Positions 31,175 to 39,852 of a stretch of DNA of 39,881 nt are shown piece after piece; position 1 is the first letter of the stretch; the number at the start of each line of letters is the position of its first letter. Location of the stretch: contig JAQBNN010000109.1 of the NCBI GenBank assembly GCA_028288505.1, positions 1 to 39,881 on the forward strand. The letters are read 5' to 3'. The notes beneath the pieces were generated by a model, which had not been told where the DNA came from, ran no database searches, and saw only the letters and a program-made list of their open reading frames with translations. Origin of the DNA: Segetibacter sp. GTDB taxonomy: Bacteria > Bacteroidota > Bacteroidia > Chitinophagales > Chitinophagaceae. Made by a program: the position numbers and the translations under genes.

Positions 31175-32554
31175 ATGGCACTTATCAAAAGTATATCCGG
31201 GATTAGGGGAACAATAGGAGGGAAACCTGGAAACACGCTAAGTCCGTTGGATGTAGTAAAGTTTACCGCGGCTTATGGAACATGGTTGATGAGGCAGGGA
31301 GGCCCTAAAAAAGTAGTAATAGGCAGGGACGGCAGAATTAGCGGCGAGATGGTGCAGCGACTTGTGATAAGCACTCTGAATGCGCTCGGTCTCGACGTAG
31401 TAGACCTTGGACTAAGCACGACGCCAACGGTAGAAATGGCTGTGAAATTTGAAGATGCCGCTGGTGGAATTATACTTACTGCAAGCCACAATCCTAAAGA
31501 GTGGAATGCCTTAAAGCTTTTGAACAAAGACGGTGAGTTTATAAGTGGCGAAGATGGATCTGTGATTTTACAACTTGCAGCAGACGAAGATTTTAATTTT
31601 GCTTCGGTCGATAAATTGGGAACACATCGGGTTGATACCGAATCGCTGCAAAAGCATATTGATGCTGTTGTTAACTATCCTCTTGTTGATGTAGCAGCTA
31701 TTAAGAAACAAAAATTTAATGTTGTAGTTGATGCGATAAACAGTACAGGGGCTATTGCAGTACCTGCGTTATTAAGGGCATTGGGTGTAAAAGATATCAC
31801 CGTTATAAACGAAGAAGTGAATGGTAAGTTTGCTCACAACCCGGAGCCACTTCCACAGCACCTTAACCAATTATGTAGCGAAGTAACCAGGACGAAAGCT
31901 GATATTGGAATTGCTGTTGACCCTGATGTGGACAGGCTTTGCTTTGTTTGCGAAGATGGAAGCCTGTTTGGTGAAGAGTATACGCTTGTTGCAGTAGCTG
32001 ACTACATCTTACAGAATAAGAAGGGCAACACCGTTAGCAACATGTCGAGCACAAGGGCTTTAAAAGATGTCACCGTAAAAAATGGTGGCGAGTATTTTCC
32101 TAGTGCGGTAGGAGAGGTGAATGTTGTAACAAAAATGAAAGCAGTAAATGCAGTAATAGGTGGTGAGGGCAATGGTGGTATCATTGTTCCTGATCTTCAC
32201 TATGGCCGTGATGCTTTAATTGGGATTGCTTTATTTCTTACTTACCTCGCCAAGACCAAAAAGAGTGTGAAGCAACTGAGGGGCACTTATCCCGATTACT
32301 TTATGAGTAAGAATAAGATTGAGCTGGAGCAGGGTTTTGACGTGCAGGAGATCTTTAATAAGATTAAGACCAAGTACAAAAACAACCCGGTAAATACCGA
32401 GGATGGTTTGAAGATAGAATTCGAAAACGACTGGGTACATTTAAGAACCAGTAATACGGAGCCAATTATCAGGATATACGCAGAAAGTAATTTTGAAACT
32501 ACGGCCGAAAATATTGCCCGCAAAATGATGCACGACATAAAAGAGAACATGTAA
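31175..32554 (+). CDS. glmM: Phosphohexomutase, probably phosphoglucosamine mutase
   Basis: 459 residues of the alpha-D-phosphohexomutase family, which moves phosphate between C6 and C1 of a hexose phosphate. The phosphoserine site is S104 in TASHNPKEWNALKLL. The metal-binding loop is D249, D251 and D253 in DPDVDRL. The sugar loop GGEGNGGII and phosphate loop RTSNTEPIIRIYAE are present. ATG 31175 starts the family-like MALIKSISGIRGTIGG. Substrate cannot be read with certainty; the length and SHNP-EWNALK pattern fit Bacteroidota GlmM, which makes GlcN-1-P for peptidoglycan. A phosphomannomutase role is the alternative. It has its own promoter and terminator. Confidence 0.88.
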   Translation: MALIKSISGIRGTIGGKPGNTLSPLDVVKFTAAYGTWLMRQGGPKKVVIGRDGRISGEMVQRLVISTLNALGLDVVDLGLSTTPTVEMAVKFEDAAGGIILTASHNPKEWNALKLLNKDGEFISGEDGSVILQLAADEDFNFASVDKLGTHRVDTESLQKHIDAVVNYPLVDVAAIKKQKFNVVVDAINSTGAIAVPALLRALGVKDITVINEEVNGKFAHNPEPLPQHLNQLCSEVTRTKADIGIAVDPDVDRLCFVCEDGSLFGEEYTLVAVADYILQNKKGNTVSNMSSTRALKDVTVKNGGEYFPSAVGEVNVVTKMKAVNAVIGGEGNGGIIVPDLHYGRDALIGIALFLTYLAKTKKSVKQLRGTYPDYFMSKNKIELEQGFDVQEIFNKIKTKYKNNPVNTEDGLKIEFENDWVHLRTSNTEPIIRIYAESNFETTAENIARKMMHDIKENM

Positions 32555-32588
32555 TTTCCTCTCTCAATTTATTAGAAACTTATACGGA

Positions 32589-32615
32589 GCCTAAACGATT
32601 GTTTAGGCTTTTTTT
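32589..32615 (+). terminator. Terminator of the phosphohexomutase gene
   Basis: GCCTAAAC (32589-32596) pairs with GTTTAGGC (32601-32608) around GATT, followed by seven T's (32609-32615). Confidence 0.92.
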
Positions 32616-32729
32616 GTGTCCAATCTCTTCCTCACGATACTTCTCACCCGCTCGTCTTGCCTGTTTATTACGATTTTGGCATATCTATTGGAAGTTGCTA
32701 GGTATCTGGAATTAGTAAAATTTGGCTTT

Positions 32730-33335
32730 ATGAAAAAGATATACATCACCATTTTCACGGTACTGCTGTATGCTGCAGCAGCAGCGCAGGCTTCACTTGC
32801 CGACTTCAGGGCCTCAGCAAGATTGAACACAGTAGAGGTAACCTGGACTGCACTATCTGAAACAAACATGGTAAGGCACGAAGTTGAAAGAAGTGCAAAC
32901 GGCTCATCGTTCACTGTCATTGGAGCACTACCTGCACAAAACATTACTACATCGTACAAGTACTCTTACCTTGACGCTACGCCTGTTGAAGGCAACAACT
33001 ACTACCGCTTACGCTCAACAAGCCGCTCGGGAAGCGTGGTTTTAAGTGATGTGGTAAGAATGAACATGGGTAGGGGTAGAAGTAATATGACGGTACTACC
33101 CAACCCAGTTGTTAATGGAACTGTCAACCTGCAGCTTACAAATATCGATAAGGGGAAATATCTTGTGCAACTGGTAAGTAGCGGCGGCCTACGTGTTTTT
33201 AACCGCTCTTTCGATCATCCCGGTGGCTCCTCAACTGAGATTATTGACTTGCCTGCCACTATTAATAAAGGCATCTACTTTTTACACATCACAAACGGCG
33301 ACACCAGGTTTAACAAACAGATCCTCATCAACTAA
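32730..33335 (+). CDS. Secreted protein with type IX secretion C-terminal sorting domain
   Basis: 201 residues. ATG 32730 opens a signal peptide (MKKIYITIFTVLLYAAAAAQ). Residues 22-112 look like a fibronectin-III-type beta-sandwich (VEVTWTALSETNMVRHEVER, YKYSYLDATPVEGNNYYRLR). Residues 120-201 match a type A T9SS sorting domain: a VLPNPV start, then GKYLVQLVSSGG, ATINKGIYFLHI and a terminal RFNKQILIN. The protein should cross the outer membrane through the T9SS and have its tail removed. Its role after secretion is unknown. The gene is monocistronic and bounded by terminators on both sides. Confidence 0.88.
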   Translation: MKKIYITIFTVLLYAAAAAQASLADFRASARLNTVEVTWTALSETNMVRHEVERSANGSSFTVIGALPAQNITTSYKYSYLDATPVEGNNYYRLRSTSRSGSVVLSDVVRMNMGRGRSNMTVLPNPVVNGTVNLQLTNIDKGKYLVQLVSSGGLRVFNRSFDHPGGSSTEIIDLPATINKGIYFLHITNGDTRFNKQILIN

Positions 33336-33360
33336 TTTTCGTTTTCATATATACTACAAG

Positions 33361-33385
33361 GGCTGCTTTTATAGCAGCCTTTTTT
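33361..33385 (+). terminator. Terminator of the T9SS cargo gene
   Basis: GGCTGCT (33361-33367), loop TTTAT, AGCAGCC (33373-33379), then six T's. Confidence 0.92.
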
Positions 33386-33412
33386 CGTGAAGCAGATAAA
33401 GGGTCAATGTTC

Positions 33413-33420
33413 TATTTTTG
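33413..33420 (+). promoter_or_regulatory. Candidate cysteine desulfurase promoter -7 box
   Basis: TATTTTTG fits TAnnTTTG and lies 41 bases upstream of ATG 33462. No clear -33 TTTG is seen. Confidence 0.5.
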
Positions 33421-33461
33421 CAGCCTAATAACCCAAATGCCGTTTCCCGGTTTTATAACAA

Positions 33462-34592
33462 ATGTCGAAAAGAGTATACTTTGATAATGCCGCTACTACC
33501 TGCCTCGATCCCGAGGTGTTGGATGCCATGATGCCTTACTTAACGAGTTGTTACGGCAACCCGTCAAGCATTTATAGTTATGGCAGGGAAAGCAGGCTTG
33601 CTATTGAAAATGCCCGCAAGTCTGTTGCCCGAATATTGAATGCGCATCCCGCCGAAATCTTTTTTACAAGTGGCGGCACTGAAAGCAGTAACACAGCCAT
33701 CAATGCATCTGTTCGTGATCTCGGCTGTAAGCATATCATCACTTCTTCCATTGAGCACCACGCCACATTGCATACAGTTGAGTATCTGCACAACCAGGGC
33801 GAGGTGGCTTTGAGCAATGTGAAGCTGTTGCCTAACGGGCATGTAGACATGGAAGATCTTGAGAGGTTACTCGCTGAAAGTAAGGAGAAGTGCCTTGTTA
33901 CCTTAATGCATGCTAACAACGAAATTGGTAACATGCTCGACATTTATGCTGTTGGTAATCTTTGCAAAAAACATGGCGCCATTTTCCACAGCGATACTGT
34001 ACAAACTGTTGGTCACTTTCCTTTTGATTTGAGAAATACGCCTGTTCATTTTATTACCGGCGCCGGGCATAAATTTCATGGCCCCAAAGGAGTTGGTATT
34101 CTTTACATAAACGAAAATGTAAAGATCACACCGTTCGTTCATGGAGGCAGCCAGGAAAGAAACATGCGGGCCGGAACCGAAAATTTGTATGGCATTGTAG
34201 GTTTTGCAAAGGCCCTCGAACTGGCTACAGCCAACCACGAAAAAGATAGAACTTACATAAACGATCTTAAGCTGTACATGATGCAGCAATTGCAAAAGAA
34301 TATTAATGGAGTAACCTTCAACGGCGATCCTACTGGGCGCAGTTCATATACTGTTTTAAGTGCCAGCTTTCCTAAAACCGAGAAGAGTGAAATGATCCTC
34401 TTCAACATGGACATTAATAACATTTGCGCCAGTGGTGGCAGTGCCTGCACTAGCGGTGCCGATGCCGGCAGTCATGTTATTCGTGCGATAAATAATAATC
34501 CTAACCAGGTAACCGTTCGCTTTAGCTTTAGCAAATACAACACTATTGATGAGATAGACGAAGTAGTAGCAAAGTTGAAAGACATGATATAG
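33462..34592 (+). CDS. Cysteine desulfurase (IscS/NifS class)
   Basis: PLP enzyme that takes sulfur from cysteine for iron-sulfur clusters or thio-modified tRNA. 376 residues. Seen: VYFDNAATTCLDPEV, GNPSSIYSYGRE, FTSGGTESSNTAI, HHATLHTV, HADTV-like HSDTVQTVGHFP, PLP lysine K204 in GAGHKFHGPKG, and catalytic loop cysteine C329 in SGGSACTSGA. The length of the Cys loop and the missing long tail fit group I NifS/IscS-type enzymes rather than SufS. No isc or suf partners lie nearby, so the pathway is open. Confidence 0.93.
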   Translation: MSKRVYFDNAATTCLDPEVLDAMMPYLTSCYGNPSSIYSYGRESRLAIENARKSVARILNAHPAEIFFTSGGTESSNTAINASVRDLGCKHIITSSIEHHATLHTVEYLHNQGEVALSNVKLLPNGHVDMEDLERLLAESKEKCLVTLMHANNEIGNMLDIYAVGNLCKKHGAIFHSDTVQTVGHFPFDLRNTPVHFITGAGHKFHGPKGVGILYINENVKITPFVHGGSQERNMRAGTENLYGIVGFAKALELATANHEKDRTYINDLKLYMMQQLQKNINGVTFNGDPTGRSSYTVLSASFPKTEKSEMILFNMDINNICASGGSACTSGADAGSHVIRAINNNPNQVTVRFSFSKYNTIDEIDEVVAKLKDMI

Positions 34593-34631
34593 ATTCTTTT
34601 GGTACTTAGCTTTAGTGCTTTAATATAGCAG

Positions 34632-34671
34632 CCGTTGCGTCGCACTCTTGTACTTGTATGAATTCTATTCA
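34632..34671 (-). repeat. Dispersed repeat arm, class 2 (left boundary of the PIN module)
   Basis: CCGTTGCGTCGCACTCTTGT ACTTG and then GAATTCTATTCAGC. It is the mirror of the class-1 arm at 35527-35573; together they enclose the PIN/antitoxin pair. Confidence 0.85.
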
Positions 34672-34767
34672 GCTATTAGAAAAAGTGACGTAAGCAATTT
34701 GTTAGGCGAAATCTTGCCGTAACAGCTTAAGCGCGGAAAGTAAAACTGGTTTTGTAATTTAGTTTTT

Positions 34768-35241
34768 ATGACACAACGCTTTTACTTTGACACTTCTGTC
34801 TTTGGTGGAGTTTACGACATCTAGTTTGATGAATTGACTTTACAACTTTTTGAGAAAGTCAAAATGGGTGAAATAATTTGTGTTTATTCAGATTTGACTG
34901 TTGGAGAACTTGACAACGCACCCAATATTGTGCGGGCCTATTTCGCTGAACTTCCAAAAGAATATTTAGAATTTGTTCAAATGACAGATGAAAGTCTTGC
35001 ATTAGCAAGACAATACGTAGCGGAAAAGGTAGTCGGACAGACAAGCTTTGATGATTGTGTTCATATAGCTCTGGCAACAATTCACAAAGTAGATATCCTT
35101 GCGAGCTGGAATTTCAAGCATATCGTAAACGTTTACCGGATTCGAGGGTATAATTCAGTAAATTTACGTCAAGGTTATACCACTCTTGAAATACGTTCAC
35201 CTAAAGACATTGTTGATTATGAAGACGAAGAAAGAGATTAA
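34768..35241 (+). pseudogene. PIN-domain (VapC-like) toxin gene interrupted by an amber codon
   Basis: Translation from ATG 34768 gives MTQRFYFDTSVFGGVYDI, then TAG (34822-34824), then continues in the same frame with FDELTLQLFEKVKMGEI.. to 35241. The intact frame would be 157 codons, close to other PIN proteins. The segment before the stop carries the first conserved acidic residue (D8 in FDTS). Those after it carry the second (VGELDNAP) and later acids (SFDDCVHIALA). The single change GAG or GAA to TAG would explain it. Restart at TTG 34834 would give 135 residues without the first active-site aspartate, so nuclease activity is doubtful. It sits 5' of a small putative antitoxin. Confidence 0.8.
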
Positions 35242-35374
35242 AGAAAAAGAGTTTGACACAGTCAAAACATTTAGGGCGATTAAAGAAAAAATCTCCAAAG
35301 ACATTTCAGGTATGACATTACCGCAAATACAAGAATATTTACGACAACAGAAGCTAAAAGCATCCAATTCATAA
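35219..35374 (+). CDS. Putative antitoxin partner of the PIN protein
   Basis: 51-residue charged protein (MKTKKEIKEKEFDTVKTFRA IKEKI..). ATG 35219 overlaps the toxin's 3' end by 23 bases in another frame, typical of co-translated toxin-antitoxin pairs. It is helical in character: residues 10-28 look amphipathic, then SGMTLPQIQEYLRQQKLKAS resembles the C-terminal toxin-binding part seen in other small partners. No DNA-binding motif is certain. The toxin-first order is less usual but known in Bacteroidota. Function is inferred from position only. Confidence 0.65.
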   Translation: MKTKKEIKEKEFDTVKTFRAIKEKISKDISGMTLPQIQEYLRQQKLKASNS

Positions 35375-35526
35375 GCCTACGCCTAGCAGGTGTATTGGCA
35401 AATTTTGGGCTGGACGAAACCGCTATCGGTTTTTGTTATTAATCATCGTTTGAAAATTAAGCTAATAAATATTTGTAATTCTATTTCCCAAACATCGCCA
35501 TACGTAATCCGTTAACTCACGTGTTG

Positions 35527-35573
35527 AAGCGCTGAATAAAGCGATACCAGTACAAGTGAGTGACACAACGATG
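35527..35573 (+). repeat. Dispersed repeat arm, class 1 (right boundary of the PIN module)
   Basis: The inner module AAGCGCTGAATAAAGCGATA, then GTACAAGTGAGTGACACAAC GATG. The inner module is nearly the same as at 6865-6882, with the same AGCGCT half palindrome. Confidence 0.85.
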
Positions 35574-35601
35574 TAACAACAGAATTACAGATGCGGGTAA
35601 C

Positions 35602-35631
35602 AAAAAAGCCACCCTTCATAGGATGGCTTTT
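35602..35631 (-). terminator. Terminator of the M16 peptidase gene
   Basis: AAAAGCCACCC and GGATGGCTTTT pair with one mismatch around TTCATA. On the minus strand the stem is followed by six T's (35602-35607 are A on plus). It lies 18 bases past the stop codon. Confidence 0.85.
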
Positions 35632-35648
35632 AAAAGATACTTATCACC

Positions 35649-38459
35649 TTACTTGGGCTCTGGTAACAGGCTAATCTTAATTACGTTGTTGTCGTTAAAA
35701 TATTTGTTGGCCAGTTCTTTTGTTCTTTCTACAGTAAGCTTTTTTACCATCTCCTTATCCTGCAGGATGAGTGTGGGATCTTCCTTGTGGTAGTACTTAT
35801 CTTCTAAGTTGTAAAGCCAGTAGCCATTATCACGAACTTCAGTTTCCATTGCACGTGTATCTTCGGCTATAACTTTTTCGATGTTTCCTTGTGGTGCCCC
35901 GTTTGCTTTCAGGTTCTTTATTTCCTCCAACACAAGGTTAGTAAGCTTATCTAAATTTTGGGGACTTGAGCCAAAGGAAACAGTGATGCCATACGCTTCA
36001 ATTGGCTCCCGTGAAATATTGCTTCGAACACCAACGCCGTAAACACCGCCCTGGTCTTCACGTAGAACTTCGCGCAAACGAAGCGCTAATACTTTTGATA
36101 GTTGGTCGAGCTGCACGCTTTCAAGATCGCTATACTTTGTAGTTCCGGTGAATGCAATTCTGATGTTGCTCTTATCCTCTTTACCTTTTTGTATAACCTT
36201 GTTTACCACACCCTGTGGGAAGCGGATGCCTACATCCTTAGCGGTTTCCTTTCTGCCGGTAGCGGGTAAACTTGCAATGTATTTTTCGAGAAGGGGAGTA
36301 ATGCTATCAACTTTAAAATTGCCGACAAAGGTGAAGATGAAATCACTTGCATCAGCAAAGCGATCCTTATAAATTTCTAATCCTTTACTTAGTTGAATTT
36401 GATTTAGGCTTTCGATAGTTAGCGGTTTACGGCGGGGGTGGTAGTTGCCCATGATGTATGAAACACTATCGCCAAAAACCGAGTTCGGATCTTTGCCTTT
36501 ATTGACTAAGCTCGCTGTTGACTGCTGCAGGTAAACAAGGTACATGCTGCTATCTTTTCTTGGCTCCACAAAGTATCCATGTAACAATTGTAATGCTGTT
36601 TCAAGATCTTTTGGCGTTGAGTAGCCATTAAAGCCTTCGCTGTACTGTCCAATAGATGGCGATACTGAAACCTGCTTTCCTGTAAGTGCTTTTTGTAAAC
36701 TCATTACATCATAATTACCAACGCCGCCATTTAGTACAAGGCTGGTCGCATTAACTGCACTCAGGTAATCCTCGTCTCTGTATAATGAAGTGCCACCCGG
36801 GCTGATTGCACTAAAAATGATCTCGTTATTCTTAAAGTTCGTAGGCTTTAAAATAACCTTTGCTCCGTTAGATAACGTTAGCTCAGTTACGCCTAATGCT
36901 TCTATTGTTTTACTGTTCGCTACTTTACCAGCTACCGGTTCTTTTGCCAGTAAAGATCCCTTCATTGTTTTGTCTTCGTATGCCTTCAGTTTGCCTAAAG
37001 GCTTATTTAAGATGGCGAGCAATTGCACCTGGTTCAATAAGTTTTTCTTCTCACTTTCAGGAGCCGTAACAACAACAGCACGGTCGTTGGGTGCCATCCA
37101 TTTTGTAATAAGACTATTCACTTCTTTTAAAGTAATGCCGGGAACATATTTTTGGTATAAGCCAAACTCGTATTCAATGCCGGGTATAGGTTCTTTATGC
37201 AGGTAATTATCAATTAATTCCTGCACCATATTCGCTGAACGGGTTTTGTCTCTTTCCTGGTACAACGTTTCAATATTTGATAACAGCGCCGTTTTCGCTC
37301 TTTCCAATTCGCCCTCAGTAAAGCCGTGCTGCCGCACTCTTTCATTTTCAACAAGCACTGTGTTTATCGATCTTGAAATACTCTTTCCATCTTTTGCAAC
37401 AGCAATAAGCGTAAGGGCATCTTTATCTCCATAAAACTGCCCGTAACTGCTGCTGCCGTATAAAAAGGGTGCATCGGGTTTTTGTGCAAGTTCCTGTAAC
37501 CTTTCGCCCATTATGGTATTAAATATTTCTCTTACCAACATAGCTCTATACTGCAGTTCAGTTTGTGGTTCTGGTATTTGTGGCTGCTTATAAAAAATTT
37601 GAACAACGTTATAAGGCTGCTCAGGATCGGTAAGAATAATGCTTTGTGTTCCTTTTTGGGCAGGTACACCAAACTTTTTACGAGGCGTAGGATTGGCTGC
37701 TTTAGGAATGCGCGAAAAATGGTCTCTTATCAATTTTTCTGTTTCATTTACATCAATATCACCGACTACAATTACAGCTTGCAAATCCGGGCGATACCAC
37801 GTTTTATAAAAATCGGTTAGGGATTTATGGACAAAAGTTTCAAGGCTTTTTTTGGTGCCGATTGGAAGGCGGTTAACATACTGTGATCCTTTTAAAATGA
37901 CCGGAAAAAACTTTGCACGCATTCTTTCATTCGCTCCTAATCCCAGTCGCCATTCTTCAATAACAACACCTCTTTCTTTATCAATTTCTGCAGGATCAAA
38001 AGTTACGTTGTGCGCCCAATCCTCCAATATCTGGAAACCTTTTTGGTAAACCGCCGGACTATCAGTCGGTAGTTGTAACTGGTAAACTGTTTCATCAAAA
38101 GAAGTATACGCATTAAGGTCGGCGCCGAATTGAACACCGCTCTTTTCAAGAAAGTCAATCAGCTCTTGTTTCTTAAAATTCTTAGTTCCGTTGAAAGCCA
38201 TGTGCTCGGTAAAATGCGCAAGGCCAAGTTGCTTTTCATTTTCCAAAATTGATCCTGCATTTACAACAAGCCGAAGCTCTGCTCTTTTTTCAGGCTCCTT
38301 GTTTTTGCGGATGTAATAAGTTATTCCGTTCGCTAATTTCCCCGTTTTCACTTCCGGTGATACCGGCAATTTTTTGTCCTGCATAGTTTGCGCAGATACA
38401 CTGCCGGCAAATAGTAAAACAAGGTTTAAGCAAAGTGCTGTAGCCAATCTGGTTCTCAT
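35649..38459 (-). CDS. Secreted M16-family zinc peptidase (two tandem M16 units)
   Basis: 936 residues with a signal peptide (MRTRLATALCLNLVLLFAGS VSA). The N-terminal M16 unit has the inverted zinc motif HxxEH (H82, E85, H86 in AHFTEHMAFNGT) and third ligand E162 in EIDKERGVVIEEW. The second, catalytically inactive M16 unit starts near residue 520 (VTELTLSNGAKVILKPTNFK) and has the R/Y-type end (DQGGVYGVGVRSNISREP). This is the PqqL-like large form that closes round peptide substrates, probably in the periplasm or outer-membrane fraction. The natural substrate is unknown. The gene is monocistronic. Confidence 0.93.
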   Translation of the reverse strand: MRTRLATALCLNLVLLFAGSVSAQTMQDKKLPVSPEVKTGKLANGITYYIRKNKEPEKRAELRLVVNAGSILENEKQLGLAHFTEHMAFNGTKNFKKQELIDFLEKSGVQFGADLNAYTSFDETVYQLQLPTDSPAVYQKGFQILEDWAHNVTFDPAEIDKERGVVIEEWRLGLGANERMRAKFFPVILKGSQYVNRLPIGTKKSLETFVHKSLTDFYKTWYRPDLQAVIVVGDIDVNETEKLIRDHFSRIPKAANPTPRKKFGVPAQKGTQSIILTDPEQPYNVVQIFYKQPQIPEPQTELQYRAMLVREIFNTIMGERLQELAQKPDAPFLYGSSSYGQFYGDKDALTLIAVAKDGKSISRSINTVLVENERVRQHGFTEGELERAKTALLSNIETLYQERDKTRSANMVQELIDNYLHKEPIPGIEYEFGLYQKYVPGITLKEVNSLITKWMAPNDRAVVVTAPESEKKNLLNQVQLLAILNKPLGKLKAYEDKTMKGSLLAKEPVAGKVANSKTIEALGVTELTLSNGAKVILKPTNFKNNEIIFSAISPGGTSLYRDEDYLSAVNATSLVLNGGVGNYDVMSLQKALTGKQVSVSPSIGQYSEGFNGYSTPKDLETALQLLHGYFVEPRKDSSMYLVYLQQSTASLVNKGKDPNSVFGDSVSYIMGNYHPRRKPLTIESLNQIQLSKGLEIYKDRFADASDFIFTFVGNFKVDSITPLLEKYIASLPATGRKETAKDVGIRFPQGVVNKVIQKGKEDKSNIRIAFTGTTKYSDLESVQLDQLSKVLALRLREVLREDQGGVYGVGVRSNISREPIEAYGITVSFGSSPQNLDKLTNLVLEEIKNLKANGAPQGNIEKVIAEDTRAMETEVRDNGYWLYNLEDKYYHKEDPTLILQDKEMVKKLTVERTKELANKYFNDNNVIKISLLPEPK

Positions 38460-38574
38460 GTGTATTGTTTTCGCTATGAAGTAAATGAATTTATTGAAGC
38501 ACCCGCGTTACTATTTTCCTTAAATTTTATAACAGGTATGTTTTATTGGTTTTGTTGTCCGTGCATTTGTTTTT

Positions 38575-38620
38575 TATAGCCGCATCGTTGCGTCGCACTC
38601 TTGTACTTTTAGTAATTCTA
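38575..38620 (-). repeat. Dispersed repeat arm, class 2 (left boundary around the O-methyltransferase)
   Basis: TATAGCCGCATCGTTGCGTC GCACTCTTGTAC then TTTTAGTAATTCTA. It is inverted relative to the arm at 39853-39881; the two lie on either side of the methyltransferase gene. Confidence 0.85.
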
Positions 38621-38696
38621 TGCATCAGGGAAAAACTCTATACCTCAATCAGAAGAAATTGTTATTGCAAAGGAAGCGGCAAATATCGATTAAAGC

Positions 38697-39746
38697 CTAT
38701 TGCTTTGTCCCGGTAACAGCAGCATAGCCAGGAATAAAAAGGAAGGAAGCTTTCTTGCTGATTTTTAATCCTGCTGCTCTGTACCAGTTTTGTATTTGTT
38801 CTAAGCTCCAAATGCCAGACGTGCTACTTAATGAAAAGAACATATCGCCGAGAGCGCTAAGCATATCTCCATTTAGTTTTATGGTGTCTTTTTTCAATAC
38901 TTCCATAATTGTATAATGACCGTGCGGCTTTAATGCTTTAGCTACTTTATTGGCAACTAAAACATTCTCCTCATCCGTTAGGTGGTGAGCAACACTCGCC
39001 ATAAGTATAAGGTCGTATTCTCCTGTTCCTAAATCTTCTGTTATAATATTGCCTGGTTGGTAAGTTACCCGTTCACTAACCATATTCTCTTCAGCAATAT
39101 GCTTTGCTTTTTCTATTGCTTCCGGCAGGTCTAATACTGTTGACTTTAAAGTAGGATATTTTTTGCATAGTGCATCAGAGTACAAACCATGTGATCCTCC
39201 TACGTCAAGCATTTTTGCCGGGTTATTTAAAGCAGGAATTTTCTTAGGTATTTCTTTAGCAACACTTTTGGCTACGGCTTCCATTGCTTTTTGGTAGTAA
39301 AACCATTGCTTTTCATTTAGTGTGGAGTGGTATTGTATTCCGTTGCCTGTTTGTAAAAATTCCCCTACATCGCTCATCCAATCGAAACAAACATTGTTAT
39401 CAAAAAGCATCAACCAATACAACGAGTGGGGGCTGTCTTTTAAAATCCACTTGCGGGCTTTTTTGTGCAGGTAAAACAGGTTGTTGTTGTAATGAATCAA
39501 ACCCATTGATGCTAAAACTCGTAACAAGCTTTCTAATGCTTTAGCATTAAGATTACAGGTAGCGGCAATGTTCTCTAATGAAAGTTTTTTATGTCCTATT
39601 GCTTCAAATACACCTTTGTCAACAGCCTCTAATAAAAACTTGCTTGCCATAAACCCAAAGTGTGATACAGCTAAAGGTTCAGGTGCAATGCCTGTTTTTA
39701 TTGCAAGCCATTCAAGTGGGTTTTGTGCGGCGGCGCTAAGCTTCAT
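38697..39746 (-). CDS. O-methyltransferase (dimerisation plus Methyltransf_2 domains)
   Basis: 349 residues. Residues 20-100 form a winged-helix dimerisation domain (FLLEAVDKGVFEAIG, NLNAKALESLLRVLASMGLIHYNNNLFYL). Residues 150-345 are the SAM domain: motif I KMLDVGGSHGLYSDAL, STVLDLPEAIEKA with the acidic residue, LILMASVAHHLTDEENV and HYTIMEVLKKDT. These are the marks of the acetylserotonin/hydroxyneurosporene O-methyltransferase group, which modify small aromatic or polyene molecules. The His in SVAHHL matches the catalytic base region. No biosynthetic neighbours are visible. It lies between two inverted repeat arms. Confidence 0.9.
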   Translation of the reverse strand: MKLSAAAQNPLEWLAIKTGIAPEPLAVSHFGFMASKFLLEAVDKGVFEAIGHKKLSLENIAATCNLNAKALESLLRVLASMGLIHYNNNLFYLHKKARKWILKDSPHSLYWLMLFDNNVCFDWMSDVGEFLQTGNGIQYHSTLNEKQWFYYQKAMEAVAKSVAKEIPKKIPALNNPAKMLDVGGSHGLYSDALCKKYPTLKSTVLDLPEAIEKAKHIAEENMVSERVTYQPGNIITEDLGTGEYDLILMASVAHHLTDEENVLVANKVAKALKPHGHYTIMEVLKKDTIKLNGDMLSALGDMFFSLSSTSGIWSLEQIQNWYRAAGLKISKKASFLFIPGYAAVTGTKQ

Positions 39747-39852
39747 TAGGAGTTAATGTAAAATGAAAAATGCAAAATGAAAAAATGATCTACTGCCTAA
39801 TGTTGTCCTGACACAATAGATCTTGATCTAGGTTTATATTTTTATCGCTCAT

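Noticed and set aside
34834-35241. PIN protein starting at TTG 34834 as an intact gene
   Set aside because: The same frame upstream encodes the family's N-terminal FDTSVFGG motif up to an amber codon, so the gene is better read as broken.
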